Source of the DNA: Pseudomonadota bacterium
GTDB lineage: Bacteria > Pseudomonadota > Gammaproteobacteria > Pseudomonadales > Pseudomonadaceae
Direction of reading: 5' to 3'
DNA: 22,583 nucleotides
Assembly (NCBI GenBank): GCA_023431055.1
Contig: JAEYXX010000044.1
Coordinates: forward strand, 1 to 22,583
Shown here piece by piece: positions 1 to 8,266 of the stretch; positions within the stretch are counted from its first letter, which is position 1, and each line of letters opens with the position of its first letter. A model generated the notes under the pieces. The model worked only from the letters and a program-made list of their open reading frames with translations, was not told the origin of the DNA and made no database searches. The translations under genes and the position numbers were made by a program.

Positions 1-54
1 AAGATCGCCCGCCAGTTGATCACCCTTATCGCCGAACGACTGAACAAGAACTGA
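1..54 (+). CDS. coaBC: CoaBC, C-terminal end (partial)
   Basis: The first 17 codons read [17 protein letters not shown] and end in TGA at 52-54. This fits the C-terminus of the bifunctional phosphopantothenoylcysteine synthetase/decarboxylase (Dfp), which makes 4'-phosphopantetheine for coenzyme A. The assignment rests mainly on position: coaBC lies directly before dut in pseudomonads, and the tail is too short to show a domain. The stop is only two bases before the dut start, so the two are probably co-transcribed and translationally coupled. Confidence 0.75.
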   Translation, partial: KIARQLITLIAERLNKN

Positions 55-56
55 CC

Positions 57-512
57 ATGCACGCTCTGCAAGCCAAGATCCTCGATCCCCGCCTCGGCCA
101 GGAATTCCCGCTGCCGCAATACGCCACGCCCGGCTCGGCCGGCCTCGATCTGCGCGCCATGCTCAAGGAGGACATCGTCCTCGAACCGGGGCAGACCGTA
201 CTGATCCCCACCGGCCTGTCGATCTATATCGGCGACCCCGGCCTGGCCGCGATGATCCTGCCGCGCTCGGGCCTCGGCCACAAACACGGCATCGTCCTCG
301 GCAACCTGGTCGGCCTGATCGACTCCGACTACCAGGGCGAGCTGATGGTGTCGTGCTGGAACCGTGGCCAGACGCCTTTCACCATCGCCATCGGCGAGCG
401 CATCGCCCAGCTGGTGCTGGTGCCGGTGGTTCAGGCGCATTTCGAGCTGGTCGAGCAGTTCGACGAGACCCAACGTGGCGCTGGCGGCTTCGGCCATTCC
501 GGTAGCCACTGA
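57..512 (+). CDS. dut: dUTP pyrophosphatase (dUTPase)
   Basis: This enzyme hydrolyses dUTP to dUMP and pyrophosphate, keeping uracil out of DNA and supplying dUMP for thymidylate synthesis. At 151 residues it has the normal length of a bacterial trimeric dUTPase. All five family motifs are visible: PGSAGLDLR (25-33), PRSGLGH (69-75), the [10 protein letters not shown] block with its catalytic aspartate (86-95), GERIAQL (113-119) and the glycine-rich [10 protein letters not shown] tail (140-149) that closes over the nucleotide. The gene starts two bases after the coaBC stop, with only an A-rich stretch rather than a strong Shine-Dalgarno in front, which suggests coupling to coaBC translation. 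It is followed after 38 bases by algC on the same strand. Confidence 0.97.
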   Translation: MHALQAKILDPRLGQEFPLPQYATPGSAGLDLRAMLKEDIVLEPGQTVLIPTGLSIYIGDPGLAAMILPRSGLGHKHGIVLGNLVGLIDSDYQGELMVSCWNRGQTPFTIAIGERIAQLVLVPVVQAHFELVEQFDETQRGAGGFGHSGSH

Positions 513-550
513 CTCATACCCCAAAGGACGACCCGCCAAGGAGCGCCTAC

Positions 551-3139
551 GTGAAACTCTTGAAGCGTACTGCCAAGGAAGTCGATAGCGCCGCCAGCCT
601 GATACCGGAGCCGCCCAAGAGCAAGGCCGCCAGCCCCTCGCTGGGCACTTTGCTGCCAGGCCTGCTGGCCGCGCTGATCGGCGTCGGCGCAGGCGGTGCG
701 TTGCTGTGGTTCGCCGATAACAGCGGCAGCCAGGCACGCCAGGCCGAACTGACCCAGGCCCTCGGCAGCAATCAGGCCGCCGCCGTGCAACAGGCGCTCA
801 AGCAACTGCAGGCCGACAGCCTGGCGGCCGCGCGCAACCCGCAGCTGCTGCAGGCGCTGCAAAGCGGCGACAGCCTGCAGATCAGCGAGGCTGAACGCAG
901 CCTGAGCTACTGGGACGGCGTGATCGACGCCCACCTCAACCGCCGCGGTGAGGCCGTACAGAACACCAGCCGCGCCGCGCCGATGAACTTCGCCGGCCTG
1001 GATATGCTGCGCCGCACCGAAAGCGGCCAGCAGCCGGCCGTTGAGGCCTACCGCGTGGGCGACCGCTGGCTTGCCTATAGCGCCGTGGCGCTGCGCGTCG
1101 GCGAGAACCAGCCGGCCCAGGGCACGCTGCTGCTGGCCTTTGACCTGCAACGCCTGCTCGCCGCACTGCCGGCGCTGCCTGCCGAATATGGCCAGGTACA
1201 GCTGATCCAGCAATTCGCCAACACCCCGGAGCAGGTGCTGTTGCAACGAGGTCAGCCCGGCGCAGGCGCTGCGCAGACCTTCGCCACCGGCAATCCGTAC
1301 TGGAAGATCAGCTTTACCCCCGGTCCGGCCCTGGCACAGGGCAGCGTCCCTGCGTCCATGCTCGGCCTGGCGCTGCTGCTGGCCCTGGGCGGCGCCCTGG
1401 TCGGCCTGATTCTGGTGCAAGGCGCCCTGCAGCGTCGCGTCAATGGCGATGCACAGCAGCTCGGACAAATGCTGAAAGAACTCTCTGCCGGCAAGAACGT
1501 CAAAGCCTTCAGCCTCAGCGTACCGGCACTCGATACGCTGGCCCAGAGTCTGGCGCGCCTGCCGCGCCGCAGTAGCCCTGAAGGCAGCAGTACCCCCGTT
1601 AAAGGAACAGCCGCGGCCCCCGCCGCTCAGCCGGTCAGCAAACCTGCCGAGCTGGTCGACCCGCTGTTTCAGGACACCGATATCCTCGATATCGACATTC
1701 TTGATGAAGACCAGGATCTCCTGGGACTGGAGCAGAGCCCCGCAATGAGCACTAGCCAAAGCGCCCCAAAACTTCCCGCCGATATCTTTCGCGCCTACGA
1801 CATCCGCGGCGTGGTGGGTGACACCCTGACCGCCGAGTATGCCTACTGGATAGGCCGCGCCATTGGCTCACAGAGCCTGGCCCAGGGCGAGCCCAAGGTC
1901 ATCGTCGGCCGTGACGGCCGTCTGTCCGGCCCCGAACTGCTGCAACAACTGGTACAGGGCCTGCTCGACTGCGGCTGCGAAGTGACCGACATCGGCATGG
2001 TGCCGACCCCGGTGGTGTACTTTGCTGCCAACGTGCTGGAAGGTCGTTCGGCCGTGATGCTGACCGGCAGTCACAACCCGCCGGACTACAACGGCTTCAA
2101 GATCATCATCGCTGGCGACACCCTGGCCAACGAGCAGATCCAGGCACTGAAAACCCGCCTGGACAACAACGACCTGGCCACGGGCGTCGGCAGCGTACAG
2201 CAGGTCGACGTACTGCCGCGCTACTTCAAGACCATCCGTGACGACATCGCCCTGGCCAAGCCGCTCAAGGTTGTGGTCGACTGCGGCAACGGCGCGGCCG
2301 GCGTGATCGCCCCGCAACTGATCGAAGCCCTCGGCTGCAGCGTGATCCCGCTGTTCTGCGAAGTGGATGGCACCTTCCCCAATCACCACCCGGATCCGGG
2401 CAAGCCGGAGAACCTGGTCGATCTGATCGCCCGTGTGAAATCCGAGAACGCCGACCTCGGCCTGGCCTTCGATGGCGACGGCGACCGCGTCGGCGTGGTG
2501 ACCAACACCGGCAACATCGTCTACCCCGACCGCCTGCTGATGCTGTTCGCCAAGGACGTGGTCTCGCGCAACCCCGGTGCCGACATCATCTTCGACGTCA
2601 AATGCACCCGTCGCCTGACCCCGCTGATCAGCGGCTACGGTGGCCGTCCGGTGATGTGGAAGACCGGCCATTCGCTGATCAAGAAGAAGATGAAGGAAAC
2701 CGGCGCCCTGCTGGCCGGCGAGATGAGCGGTCACATCTTCTTCAAGGAGCGCTGGTACGGTTTCGACGACGGCATCTACAGCGCTGCCCGTCTGCTGGAA
2801 ATCCTCAGCCTGGAAAAACGCAACGCCGAACAGGTGTTCAGCGCCTTCCCCAGCGATATTTCCACGCCGGAGATCAACATCAAGGTCACCGAGCAGACCA
2901 AGTTCGGCATGATCGAACGTCTGCAGCGTGAAGGTCAGTGGGGCGAAGCGAACATCACCAGCATCGACGGTGTACGCGTCGACTATCCCAAGGGCTGGGG
3001 CCTGATTCGCGCGTCCAACACCACGCCGGTGCTGGTACTGCGCTTCGAAGCCGACACCCAGGAAGAGCTGGAGCGCATCCAGGATATCTTCCGCACTCAA
3101 CTGCTCAAGGTCGCCCCCGACCTGCAACTACCATTCTGA
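551..3139 (+). CDS. algC: Phosphomannomutase/phosphoglucomutase AlgC, long membrane-anchored form
   Basis: AlgC interconverts the 1- and 6-phosphates of mannose and glucose, feeding alginate, LPS core, rhamnolipid and other exopolysaccharide precursors. The enzyme domain occupies residues 399-862 and matches the classical 463-residue AlgC. It shows phosphoserine loop TGSHNP (serine 507, equivalent to Ser108), metal loop DGDGDRVG, sugar loop GEMSGH and phosphate loop RASNTTP. About 398 extra residues precede it: membrane segment at about 31-54, a roughly 210-residue predicted periplasmic region, second membrane segment at about 268-290, a basic/helical stretch and an acidic linker (370-389). 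The GTG start at 551 is supported by AAGGAG at 538-543 with seven-base spacing, so the long form is probably really translated. An ATG at 1745 could give the short 464-residue enzyme. Long forms are known from genome annotation of pseudomonads; the role of the extension is unclear to me. Confidence 0.93.
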   Translation: MKLLKRTAKEVDSAASLIPEPPKSKAASPSLGTLLPGLLAALIGVGAGGALLWFADNSGSQARQAELTQALGSNQAAAVQQALKQLQADSLAAARNPQLLQALQSGDSLQISEAERSLSYWDGVIDAHLNRRGEAVQNTSRAAPMNFAGLDMLRRTESGQQPAVEAYRVGDRWLAYSAVALRVGENQPAQGTLLLAFDLQRLLAALPALPAEYGQVQLIQQFANTPEQVLLQRGQPGAGAAQTFATGNPYWKISFTPGPALAQGSVPASMLGLALLLALGGALVGLILVQGALQRRVNGDAQQLGQMLKELSAGKNVKAFSLSVPALDTLAQSLARLPRRSSPEGSSTPVKGTAAAPAAQPVSKPAELVDPLFQDTDILDIDILDEDQDLLGLEQSPAMSTSQSAPKLPADIFRAYDIRGVVGDTLTAEYAYWIGRAIGSQSLAQGEPKVIVGRDGRLSGPELLQQLVQGLLDCGCEVTDIGMVPTPVVYFAANVLEGRSAVMLTGSHNPPDYNGFKIIIAGDTLANEQIQALKTRLDNNDLATGVGSVQQVDVLPRYFKTIRDDIALAKPLKVVVDCGNGAAGVIAPQLIEALGCSVIPLFCEVDGTFPNHHPDPGKPENLVDLIARVKSENADLGLAFDGDGDRVGVVTNTGNIVYPDRLLMLFAKDVVSRNPGADIIFDVKCTRRLTPLISGYGGRPVMWKTGHSLIKKKMKETGALLAGEMSGHIFFKERWYGFDDGIYSAARLLEILSLEKRNAEQVFSAFPSDISTPEINIKVTEQTKFGMIERLQREGQWGEANITSIDGVRVDYPKGWGLIRASNTTPVLVLRFEADTQEELERIQDIFRTQLLKVAPDLQLPF

Positions 3140-4069
<930 letters not shown>

Positions 4070-4073
4070 CAGC

Positions 4074-4088
4074 GGCCGCTACGCGGCC
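4074..4088 (+). terminator. Stem-loop just after argB
   Basis: GGCCGC at 4074-4079 pairs with GCGGCC at 4083-4088 around a three-base loop, five bases after the argB stop. Only two T residues follow, so it is a weak candidate for ending the coaBC-dut-algC-argB transcript. Confidence 0.35.
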
Positions 4089-4098
4089 TTCTGATGAC

Positions 4099-4121
4099 CC
4101 TCTCCCGCAGGGCGGGAGAGG
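4099..4121. repeat. Perfect 10-bp stem-loop in the argB-thioesterase gap
   Basis: CCTCTCCCGC at 4099-4108 is exactly complementary to GCGGGAGAGG at 4112-4121 with a three-base loop. There is no T tract on either side. Similar CCTCTCCC/GGGAGAGG palindromes are, to my knowledge, common between genes in Pseudomonas, so a dispersed intergenic repeat or transcript-stabilising hairpin is more likely than a terminator. The rest of the 4070-4336 gap shows nothing I can name, and the short open frames in it look like chance. Confidence 0.5.
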
Positions 4122-4336
4122 ACAAGATGCCACATGCCCTCTTCGGATAAACGAGTACAGAGTAAAGCCTGGAGCCCCTAGGATAGGCCCGCAAGCGCAG
4201 GGCAATCCACATCTGGACCTACCCCGGCACCGACCATCGAGCGGCCTTATCACAAGCCATCCGCACCGCGACTCGAACTTGCCGCACTCCTGCGCAACAC
4301 GCACGCTCATCAGGCAACCTTCATAAAGGAACGCCC

Positions 4337-4783
4337 ATGAGCAGCCAGCCCGAAGCCAGCCAGTTCACCTTCTTCCATCCACTGCGCGTGCGCTGGGCCG
4401 AGGTCGACCCGCAAAGCATCGTCTTCAACGGCCATTACCTGACCTACGCCGACGTCGCCATCACCGAGTACTTTCGCGCCCTCGGCGTCGCCTACCCCGC
4501 TGAGCTGGTCCAGGACGGCGGCGATTTCTTTGCCATCCGCACCTTGCTCGAATATCGCGCCCCGGCACGCTTCGACGATGAGCTACAGATTGGCATCCGC
4601 AGTGCACGCCTGGGTCGCTCCAGCCTGACTTTCGCCCTTGGCATCTGGCGTGACGGCGAGCTACTGACCAGCGGCGAAATCGTCTACGTGTATGCCGACA
4701 GCGCGACACGCAGCAGTGCGCCGCTGCCGCAGTGGCTAAGAGAAAAGATCGGGGGTTTCGAGAAGACTCAGCCGCAGAGCTGA
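4337..4783 (+). CDS. Acyl-CoA thioesterase, hotdog fold (4-hydroxybenzoyl-CoA thioesterase/YbgC-like)
   Basis: This 148-residue protein is probably a cytoplasmic thioesterase that hydrolyses an acyl-CoA. The N-terminal block RWAEVDPQSIVFNGHYL (19-35) matches the family active-site pattern, with Asp24 in the place of the catalytic aspartate. It is followed by the long hotdog helix and the strand LEYRAPARFDDEL typical of this superfamily. AAGGA at 4326-4330 supports the ATG. The gene stands alone on the + strand: 267 bases separate it from argB and it converges on the DUF4124 gene. The substrate cannot be told from sequence; YbgC and related proteins act on short or aromatic acyl-CoAs. Confidence 0.85.
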   Translation: MSSQPEASQFTFFHPLRVRWAEVDPQSIVFNGHYLTYADVAITEYFRALGVAYPAELVQDGGDFFAIRTLLEYRAPARFDDELQIGIRSARLGRSSLTFALGIWRDGELLTSGEIVYVYADSATRSSAPLPQWLREKIGGFEKTQPQS

Positions 4784-4814
4784 ATTACCGAGCCTTAAGG
4801 CTTTTTCTGCGGCT
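4770..4814. terminator. Overlapping hairpins between convergent genes
   Basis: AGCCGCAGA at 4770-4778 pairs with TCTGCGGCT at 4806-4814. Nested inside, AGCC/GGCT around TTAA (4791-4802) is followed directly by a run of Ts at 4802-4806. The structure spans the thioesterase stop at 4781-4783 and the DUF4124 stop at 4795-4797. It may stop transcription on the + strand and perhaps on both. Confidence 0.5.
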
Positions 4815-5397
4815 CGCCGAACAGCTCGGCCAAACGTGCGCGATCAGCGGCGAAACCCGCTTCGGCCTGGGCACGCGTCTCCTTGTAGCGGGCGATGTCG
4901 CGCTGCAGACGCTGCTGTTCTTCCTTGAGGTTATTGATCTGCACCAGCAAATGCTCCGGCACCGGGCGCCCGGCACGTTCGTGATCGGCGGCCTGGCTCT
5001 GCAGGTTGGCCTGCTGAGTGCGCACCGACTGCAGATTGCCGCGCGCCACGCTGGTAACGCTGTCGAGCTCGGCCAGCTTGCGTTCGCGGGCGCGGTCGAC
5101 GTCATCGAGATTGGTGTACAGGCGCAGCAGCTGAGCATCGCTGCTGGCGCGCGCCTTGTCTGCCTGCATGCGGGCAAATTCTTCCGGCGTCGGTGCCGGC
5201 GGAATCACCCGCACGACGCGGCCCTGGTCATTGAGCACTTCATAACCCTTGCCGATGAACTCCGGCGGCACGCCCTGGCGGCTGAGCACCGTCACGCCCT
5301 TGTCATCGACATAGCGATACAGCTCGGCGGCCACTCCGGACAACGGCAGCAGCAGACTACATAGCAGCGTACAGCGGGTCAGGAGCGGTGCAGGCAT
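4795..5397 (-). CDS. Secreted DUF4124 protein with coiled coil
   Basis: The 200-residue protein opens with a signal peptide: a basic residue, a leucine-rich core, then LSGVAA, with cleavage expected near residue 23. The following ELYRYVDDKGVTVLS (25-39) is the start of a DUF4124 domain, a small beta unit common in proteobacterial envelope proteins. A proline-rich joint (about 65-75) leads to a long charged helical region (about 76-195) rich in Q, R, E and A that should form a coiled coil. It is probably periplasmic and its function is unknown. It starts 20 bases after pyrE on the same strand with AAGG about seven bases before the ATG, so it is likely co-transcribed with pyrE. Confidence 0.85.
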   Translation of the reverse strand: MPAPLLTRCTLLCSLLLPLSGVAAELYRYVDDKGVTVLSRQGVPPEFIGKGYEVLNDQGRVVRVIPPAPTPEEFARMQADKARASSDAQLLRLYTNLDDVDRARERKLAELDSVTSVARGNLQSVRTQQANLQSQAADHERAGRPVPEHLLVQINNLKEEQQRLQRDIARYKETRAQAEAGFAADRARLAELFGEPQKKP

Positions 5398-5417
5398 AGG
5401 ACGACCTTGTGCTAGGG

Positions 5418-6059
5418 CTAGATTCCGTACTCGGCGCGATAGGCTTCGACAGCCGGCAGATATTGCTTCAGTTCAGCATCCCCTGCCAGATATTCCAGTA
5501 CCTGTTCGAGTGACACGATGCTCACTACCGGCATGCCGAAGTCGCGCTCGACTTCCTGAATCGCGGAAAGCTCGCCCTGACCACGCTCCTGACGGTTCAG
5601 CGCGATCAGGGTGCCGGCGGCCTGAGCGCCCTGGCCCTGGATGATCTGCATCACTTCGCGAATGGCAGTGCCGGCGGTGATCACATCATCGACGATCAGC
5701 ACACGGCCCTTGAGCGGCGCACCGACCAGGGTGCCGCCTTCGCCATGGTCCTTGGCTTCCTTACGGTTGAAGCACCAGGGCAGATCGCGCTGATGATGCT
5801 CGGCCAGCGCCACGGCCGTGGTCGCCGCCAGCGGAATACCCTTGTAGGCCGGGCCGAACAGCACGTCGAAATCGATGCCACTGTCAACGATGGCCGCCGC
5901 GTAGAAGCGCCCCAGCTGCGCCAGCGCAAGGCCGCTGTCGAACAGGCCGGCGTTGAAAAAGTAGGGGCTGGTACGCCCGGACTTGAGGGTGAATTGACCG
6001 AAACGCAGAACCCCGCGCTCGATGGCAAAACGAATGAAATCGCGCTGGTACGCTTGCAT
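5418..6059 (-). CDS. pyrE: Orotate phosphoribosyltransferase
   Basis: PyrE joins orotate and PRPP to give orotidine 5'-phosphate, the fifth step of de novo pyrimidine synthesis. The 213-residue length is normal. The PRPP-binding signature [13 protein letters not shown] lies at 120-132, and the flexible catalytic loop [12 protein letters not shown] at 98-109 carries the conserved lysines. The N-terminal [16 protein letters not shown] (23-38) is also typical. The enzyme works as a cytoplasmic dimer with residues shared across the interface. The Shine-Dalgarno (GAGA) is weak. The gene is divergent from crc, with an 80-base gap, and is followed by the DUF4124 gene. Confidence 0.97.
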   Translation of the reverse strand: MQAYQRDFIRFAIERGVLRFGQFTLKSGRTSPYFFNAGLFDSGLALAQLGRFYAAAIVDSGIDFDVLFGPAYKGIPLAATTAVALAEHHQRDLPWCFNRKEAKDHGEGGTLVGAPLKGRVLIVDDVITAGTAIREVMQIIQGQGAQAAGTLIALNRQERGQGELSAIQEVERDFGMPVVSIVSLEQVLEYLAGDAELKQYLPAVEAYRAEYGI

Positions 6060-6080
6060 GAAAAGTCTCGGACGGCACGG

Positions 6081-6122
6081 ATTTAGCTAAATGAGGTGAG
6101 CTCGGGTATCATACATGCATGT
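6081..6122. promoter_or_regulatory. pyrE-crc divergent promoter region with two palindromes
   Basis: The 80-base gap holds a perfect 12-bp palindrome ATTTAGCTAAAT (6081-6092) and a perfect 10-bp palindrome ACATGCATGT (6113-6122), with TATCAT at 6107-6112 as a possible -10 element for crc. I see no convincing -35. The palindromes could be operators, but no named regulator site is recognised. Confidence 0.35.
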
Positions 6123-6139
6123 GTTTTTGGGGGCCATTT

Positions 6140-6919
6140 ATGCGGATCATCAGTGTGAACGTGAATGGTATTCAGGCTGCGGCCGAGCGAGGTCTGCTCA
6201 GCTGGCTGCAAGCCCAGAATGCCGACGTGATCTGCCTGCAAGACACCCGTGCCTCCGCCTTTGAAATGGACGACCAAGCCTTCCAACTGGATGGTTATTT
6301 CCTCTATGCATGCGACGGTGAAGTGCCCAGCCAAGGTGGCGTGGCGCTCTACTCGCGATTGCAACCCAAGGCGGTGATCAGCGGCCTCGGCTTCGAGATG
6401 GCCGATCGCTACGGGCGCTACCTGCAGGCCGATTTCGACAAGGTAAGTATCGCCACCCTGCTGCTACCAAGCGGGCGGGACGGTGACGAGAGCTTGAATC
6501 AGAAATTCAAGTTCATGGACGACTTCACCCATTATCTGGACAAGCAACGGCGCAAGCGTCGCGAGTACATCTACTGCGGCTCGCTGCACGTGGCGCACCA
6601 GAAGATGGATGTGAAGAACTGGCGTGACTGCCAGCAATCACCGGGCTTCCTGGCACCCGAGCGTGCCTGGATGGATGAAGTGATTGGCAACATGGGCTAT
6701 GTCGACGCCCTGCGCGAAGTCAGCCGCGAAGGCGACCAGTTCAGCTGGTGGCCGGACAACGAGCAGGCGGAGATGCTCAACCTGGGTTATCGCTTCGACT
6801 ACCAGCTGCTCACACCGGGCATGCGCCGTAGTGTGCGCAGCGCACGCCTGCCACGCCAGCCGCGCTTCTCCCAGCATGCGCCGCTGATCGTCGATTACGA
6901 CTGGATTCTCAGCGTCTGA
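6140..6919 (+). CDS. crc: Catabolite repression control protein Crc
   Basis: Crc works with Hfq to hold A-rich translation start regions of catabolic mRNAs in a repressed complex, and the CrcZ-type small RNAs relieve this. The 259-residue protein begins MRIISVNVNGIQAAAERG and has the exonuclease III/endonuclease-phosphatase fold. Family knowledge is that Crc has no proven nuclease activity, and LQDTR near residues 33-37 stands where nucleases usually have LQET or LQE. An upstream in-frame ATG at 6119 exists, but 6140 gives the family's usual N-terminus and has GGGGG six bases before it. It is divergent from pyrE, as in P. aeruginosa, and ends in a clear terminator. Confidence 0.96.
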   Translation: MRIISVNVNGIQAAAERGLLSWLQAQNADVICLQDTRASAFEMDDQAFQLDGYFLYACDGEVPSQGGVALYSRLQPKAVISGLGFEMADRYGRYLQADFDKVSIATLLLPSGRDGDESLNQKFKFMDDFTHYLDKQRRKRREYIYCGSLHVAHQKMDVKNWRDCQQSPGFLAPERAWMDEVIGNMGYVDALREVSREGDQFSWWPDNEQAEMLNLGYRFDYQLLTPGMRRSVRSARLPRQPRFSQHAPLIVDYDWILSV

Positions 6920-6931
6920 TCGACTGGTACG

Positions 6932-6958
6932 AAAAAGCCGGCTTATCGCCGGCTTTTT
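6932..6958. terminator. Bidirectional intrinsic terminator between crc and the DUF4870 gene
   Basis: AAAAAGCCGGC (6932-6942) pairs perfectly with GCCGGCTTTTT (6948-6958) around the loop TTATC. The stem is flanked by an A run on the left and a T run on the right, so it should work in both directions for these convergent genes. Confidence 0.92.
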
Positions 6959-6971
6959 GTTGTCCGCAGGT

Positions 6972-7343
6972 TTACTTCACCAAACGCCAACTGAAGGGGT
7001 AGCGATAGGGCTGCCCTTCATTGGCCTTGATACCCGCGATGATGGTCAGCACCAGCGCCGCCAGACCCAACAGCATCAGCAGCGGGAAGCCGATGACCAC
7101 TACCATCAGGATGAAGCAGACCACTGCGGCCAGCGCTACGCTGATCTGGAAGTTCAGCGCTTCCTTGCCCTGCGCATCGACGAAGGGGTCGAGATCCTTC
7201 TTCACCTGCCAGACGATCAGCGGGCCAAGCAGATTGCCGAAGGGGAACACCAGGCCGAGAAACGCGGCAAAGTGGCAGAACATGGCCCACTGACGCGCTT
7301 CCTGACTGGGCGTAGGAACCGGGTTTTGCATATCGTCGTTCAT
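6972..7343 (-). CDS. DUF4870 membrane protein
   Basis: This 123-residue inner-membrane protein has a polar N-terminus (MNDDMQNPVPTPSQEAR) followed by WAMFCHFAAFLGLVFPFGNLLG and two further hydrophobic stretches at about 65-105. That is the usual DUF4870 layout of three or four membrane segments with the GNLLGPLIVW and EALNFQ motifs. The function is unknown. The start at 7343 is chosen because AAGGAGC sits just before it; a longer in-frame reading to 7403 would overlap the rph stop and lacks a ribosome site. It begins 28 bases after rph ends and is probably co-transcribed with it. Confidence 0.88.
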   Translation of the reverse strand: MNDDMQNPVPTPSQEARQWAMFCHFAAFLGLVFPFGNLLGPLIVWQVKKDLDPFVDAQGKEALNFQISVALAAVVCFILMVVVIGFPLLMLLGLAALVLTIIAGIKANEGQPYRYPFSWRLVK

Positions 7344-7371
7344 ACGGGTGCTCCTTGCTCGGCTAAAGATT

Positions 7372-8091
7372 TCAGTCGACCAGAGCGGCCTTCTGCAGTT
7401 CAAAGATCTCGTTCATACCCTTCTGTGCCAGTGCCAGCATGGCGTTGAATTCGTCAGGCTGGAACGGCGCGCCTTCGGCGGTGCCCTGCACCTCGATGAA
7501 GCCGCCGGCATTGGTCATCACCACGTTGAGGTCGGTCTCGGCGGCGGAGTCTTCCAGGTAGTCCAGGTCCAGCACCGGCTCGCCCTGATAGATGCCCACC
7601 GACACTGCTGCGATCATCTGCTTGAGCGGCTCGCCCTTGAGCGAACCACGCTTCTTCAGCACTTTCAGCGCATCGATCAGCGCCACCATGGCACCGGTGA
7701 TGGACGCGGTACGAGTGCCACCGTCAGCCTGGATCACATCGCAATCGACGTACAGGGTGTTCTCGCCGAGCTTGCTCATGTCCAGTGCGGCACGCAGCGA
7801 ACGACCGATCAGGCGCTGGATTTCCAGGGTACGACCGCCCTGTTTGCCGCGGCTGGCCTCACGCTGGTTACGCTCGCCGGTGGCGCGTGGCAGCATGCCA
7901 TATTCGGCGGTCAGCCAACCCTGGCCCTGGCCCTTGAGGAAGCGCGGCACGCCGGATTCGACGCTGACGGTGCAAATCACCTTGGTATCGCCGAACTCGA
8001 CCAGTACCGAACCCTCGGCATGCTTGGTGTAGTTGCGGGTGATGCGAATCGAGCGCAACTGATCGGCGGCGCGGCCACTGGGACGTTTCAT
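7372..8091 (-). CDS. rph: Ribonuclease PH
   Basis: RNase PH trims the 3' ends of tRNA precursors by phosphorolysis and forms a ring-shaped hexamer. The 239-residue protein is full length, starting [13 protein letters not shown]. It shows the tRNA-binding block [14 protein letters not shown] (58-71) and the phosphate-binding block [11 protein letters not shown] (124-134). It is divergent from yicC, an arrangement conserved in pseudomonads. A TATAAT -10 box lies about 40 bases before the start codon. The DUF4870 gene follows in the same direction. Confidence 0.97.
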   Translation of the reverse strand: MKRPSGRAADQLRSIRITRNYTKHAEGSVLVEFGDTKVICTVSVESGVPRFLKGQGQGWLTAEYGMLPRATGERNQREASRGKQGGRTLEIQRLIGRSLRAALDMSKLGENTLYVDCDVIQADGGTRTASITGAMVALIDALKVLKKRGSLKGEPLKQMIAAVSVGIYQGEPVLDLDYLEDSAAETDLNVVMTNAGGFIEVQGTAEGAPFQPDEFNAMLALAQKGMNEIFELQKAALVD

Positions 8092-8128
8092 CGAGCGATA
8101 CCTACTTCGTTAAGTGAAAACAGCACGC

Positions 8129-8134
8129 ATTATA
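8129..8134 (-). promoter_or_regulatory. -10 element for rph
   Basis: On the minus strand this is a perfect TATAAT, placing transcription start near 8122 and a leader of about 30 bases before the rph ATG at 8091. The -35 region (about 8152-8157) is a poor match, so the promoter call rests on the -10 alone. Confidence 0.5.
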
Positions 8135-8224
8135 GGGGGCGGTCGACCGCGGCGACATGCCGAATTGCCGGCAACTGACGGCAGGCCTGAACGTCCGCGC
8201 ATGAAATGGACAGGCGCGCTGAGC

Positions 8225-8230
8225 TACAAT
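8225..8230 (+). promoter_or_regulatory. -10 element for yicC
   Basis: TACAAT lies 37 bases before the yicC ATG, a suitable distance. TGGACA at 8207-8212 resembles a -35 but is only 12 bases away, so spacing is not ideal. Confidence 0.35.
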
Positions 8231-8266
8231 CCTGCGCTTTTCGAGCTGACTTCCGCGAGGTACCCC

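Noticed and set aside
641..656. A GG-N10-GC sequence near 646 as a sigma-54 promoter
   Set aside because: It matches only the minimal spacing, lies in a membrane-segment coding stretch and has no TTGC.
431..1759. A 442-codon open frame antisense to dut and the algC extension
   Set aside because: It is rich in A, G, Q and R, as expected from reversed GC-rich codons. The + strand frame has a good ribosome site and membrane segments, so it is the real one.
1868..3127. A 419-codon open frame antisense to the AlgC enzyme domain
   Set aside because: It is a shadow frame opposite a strongly conserved gene and shows no domain of its own.
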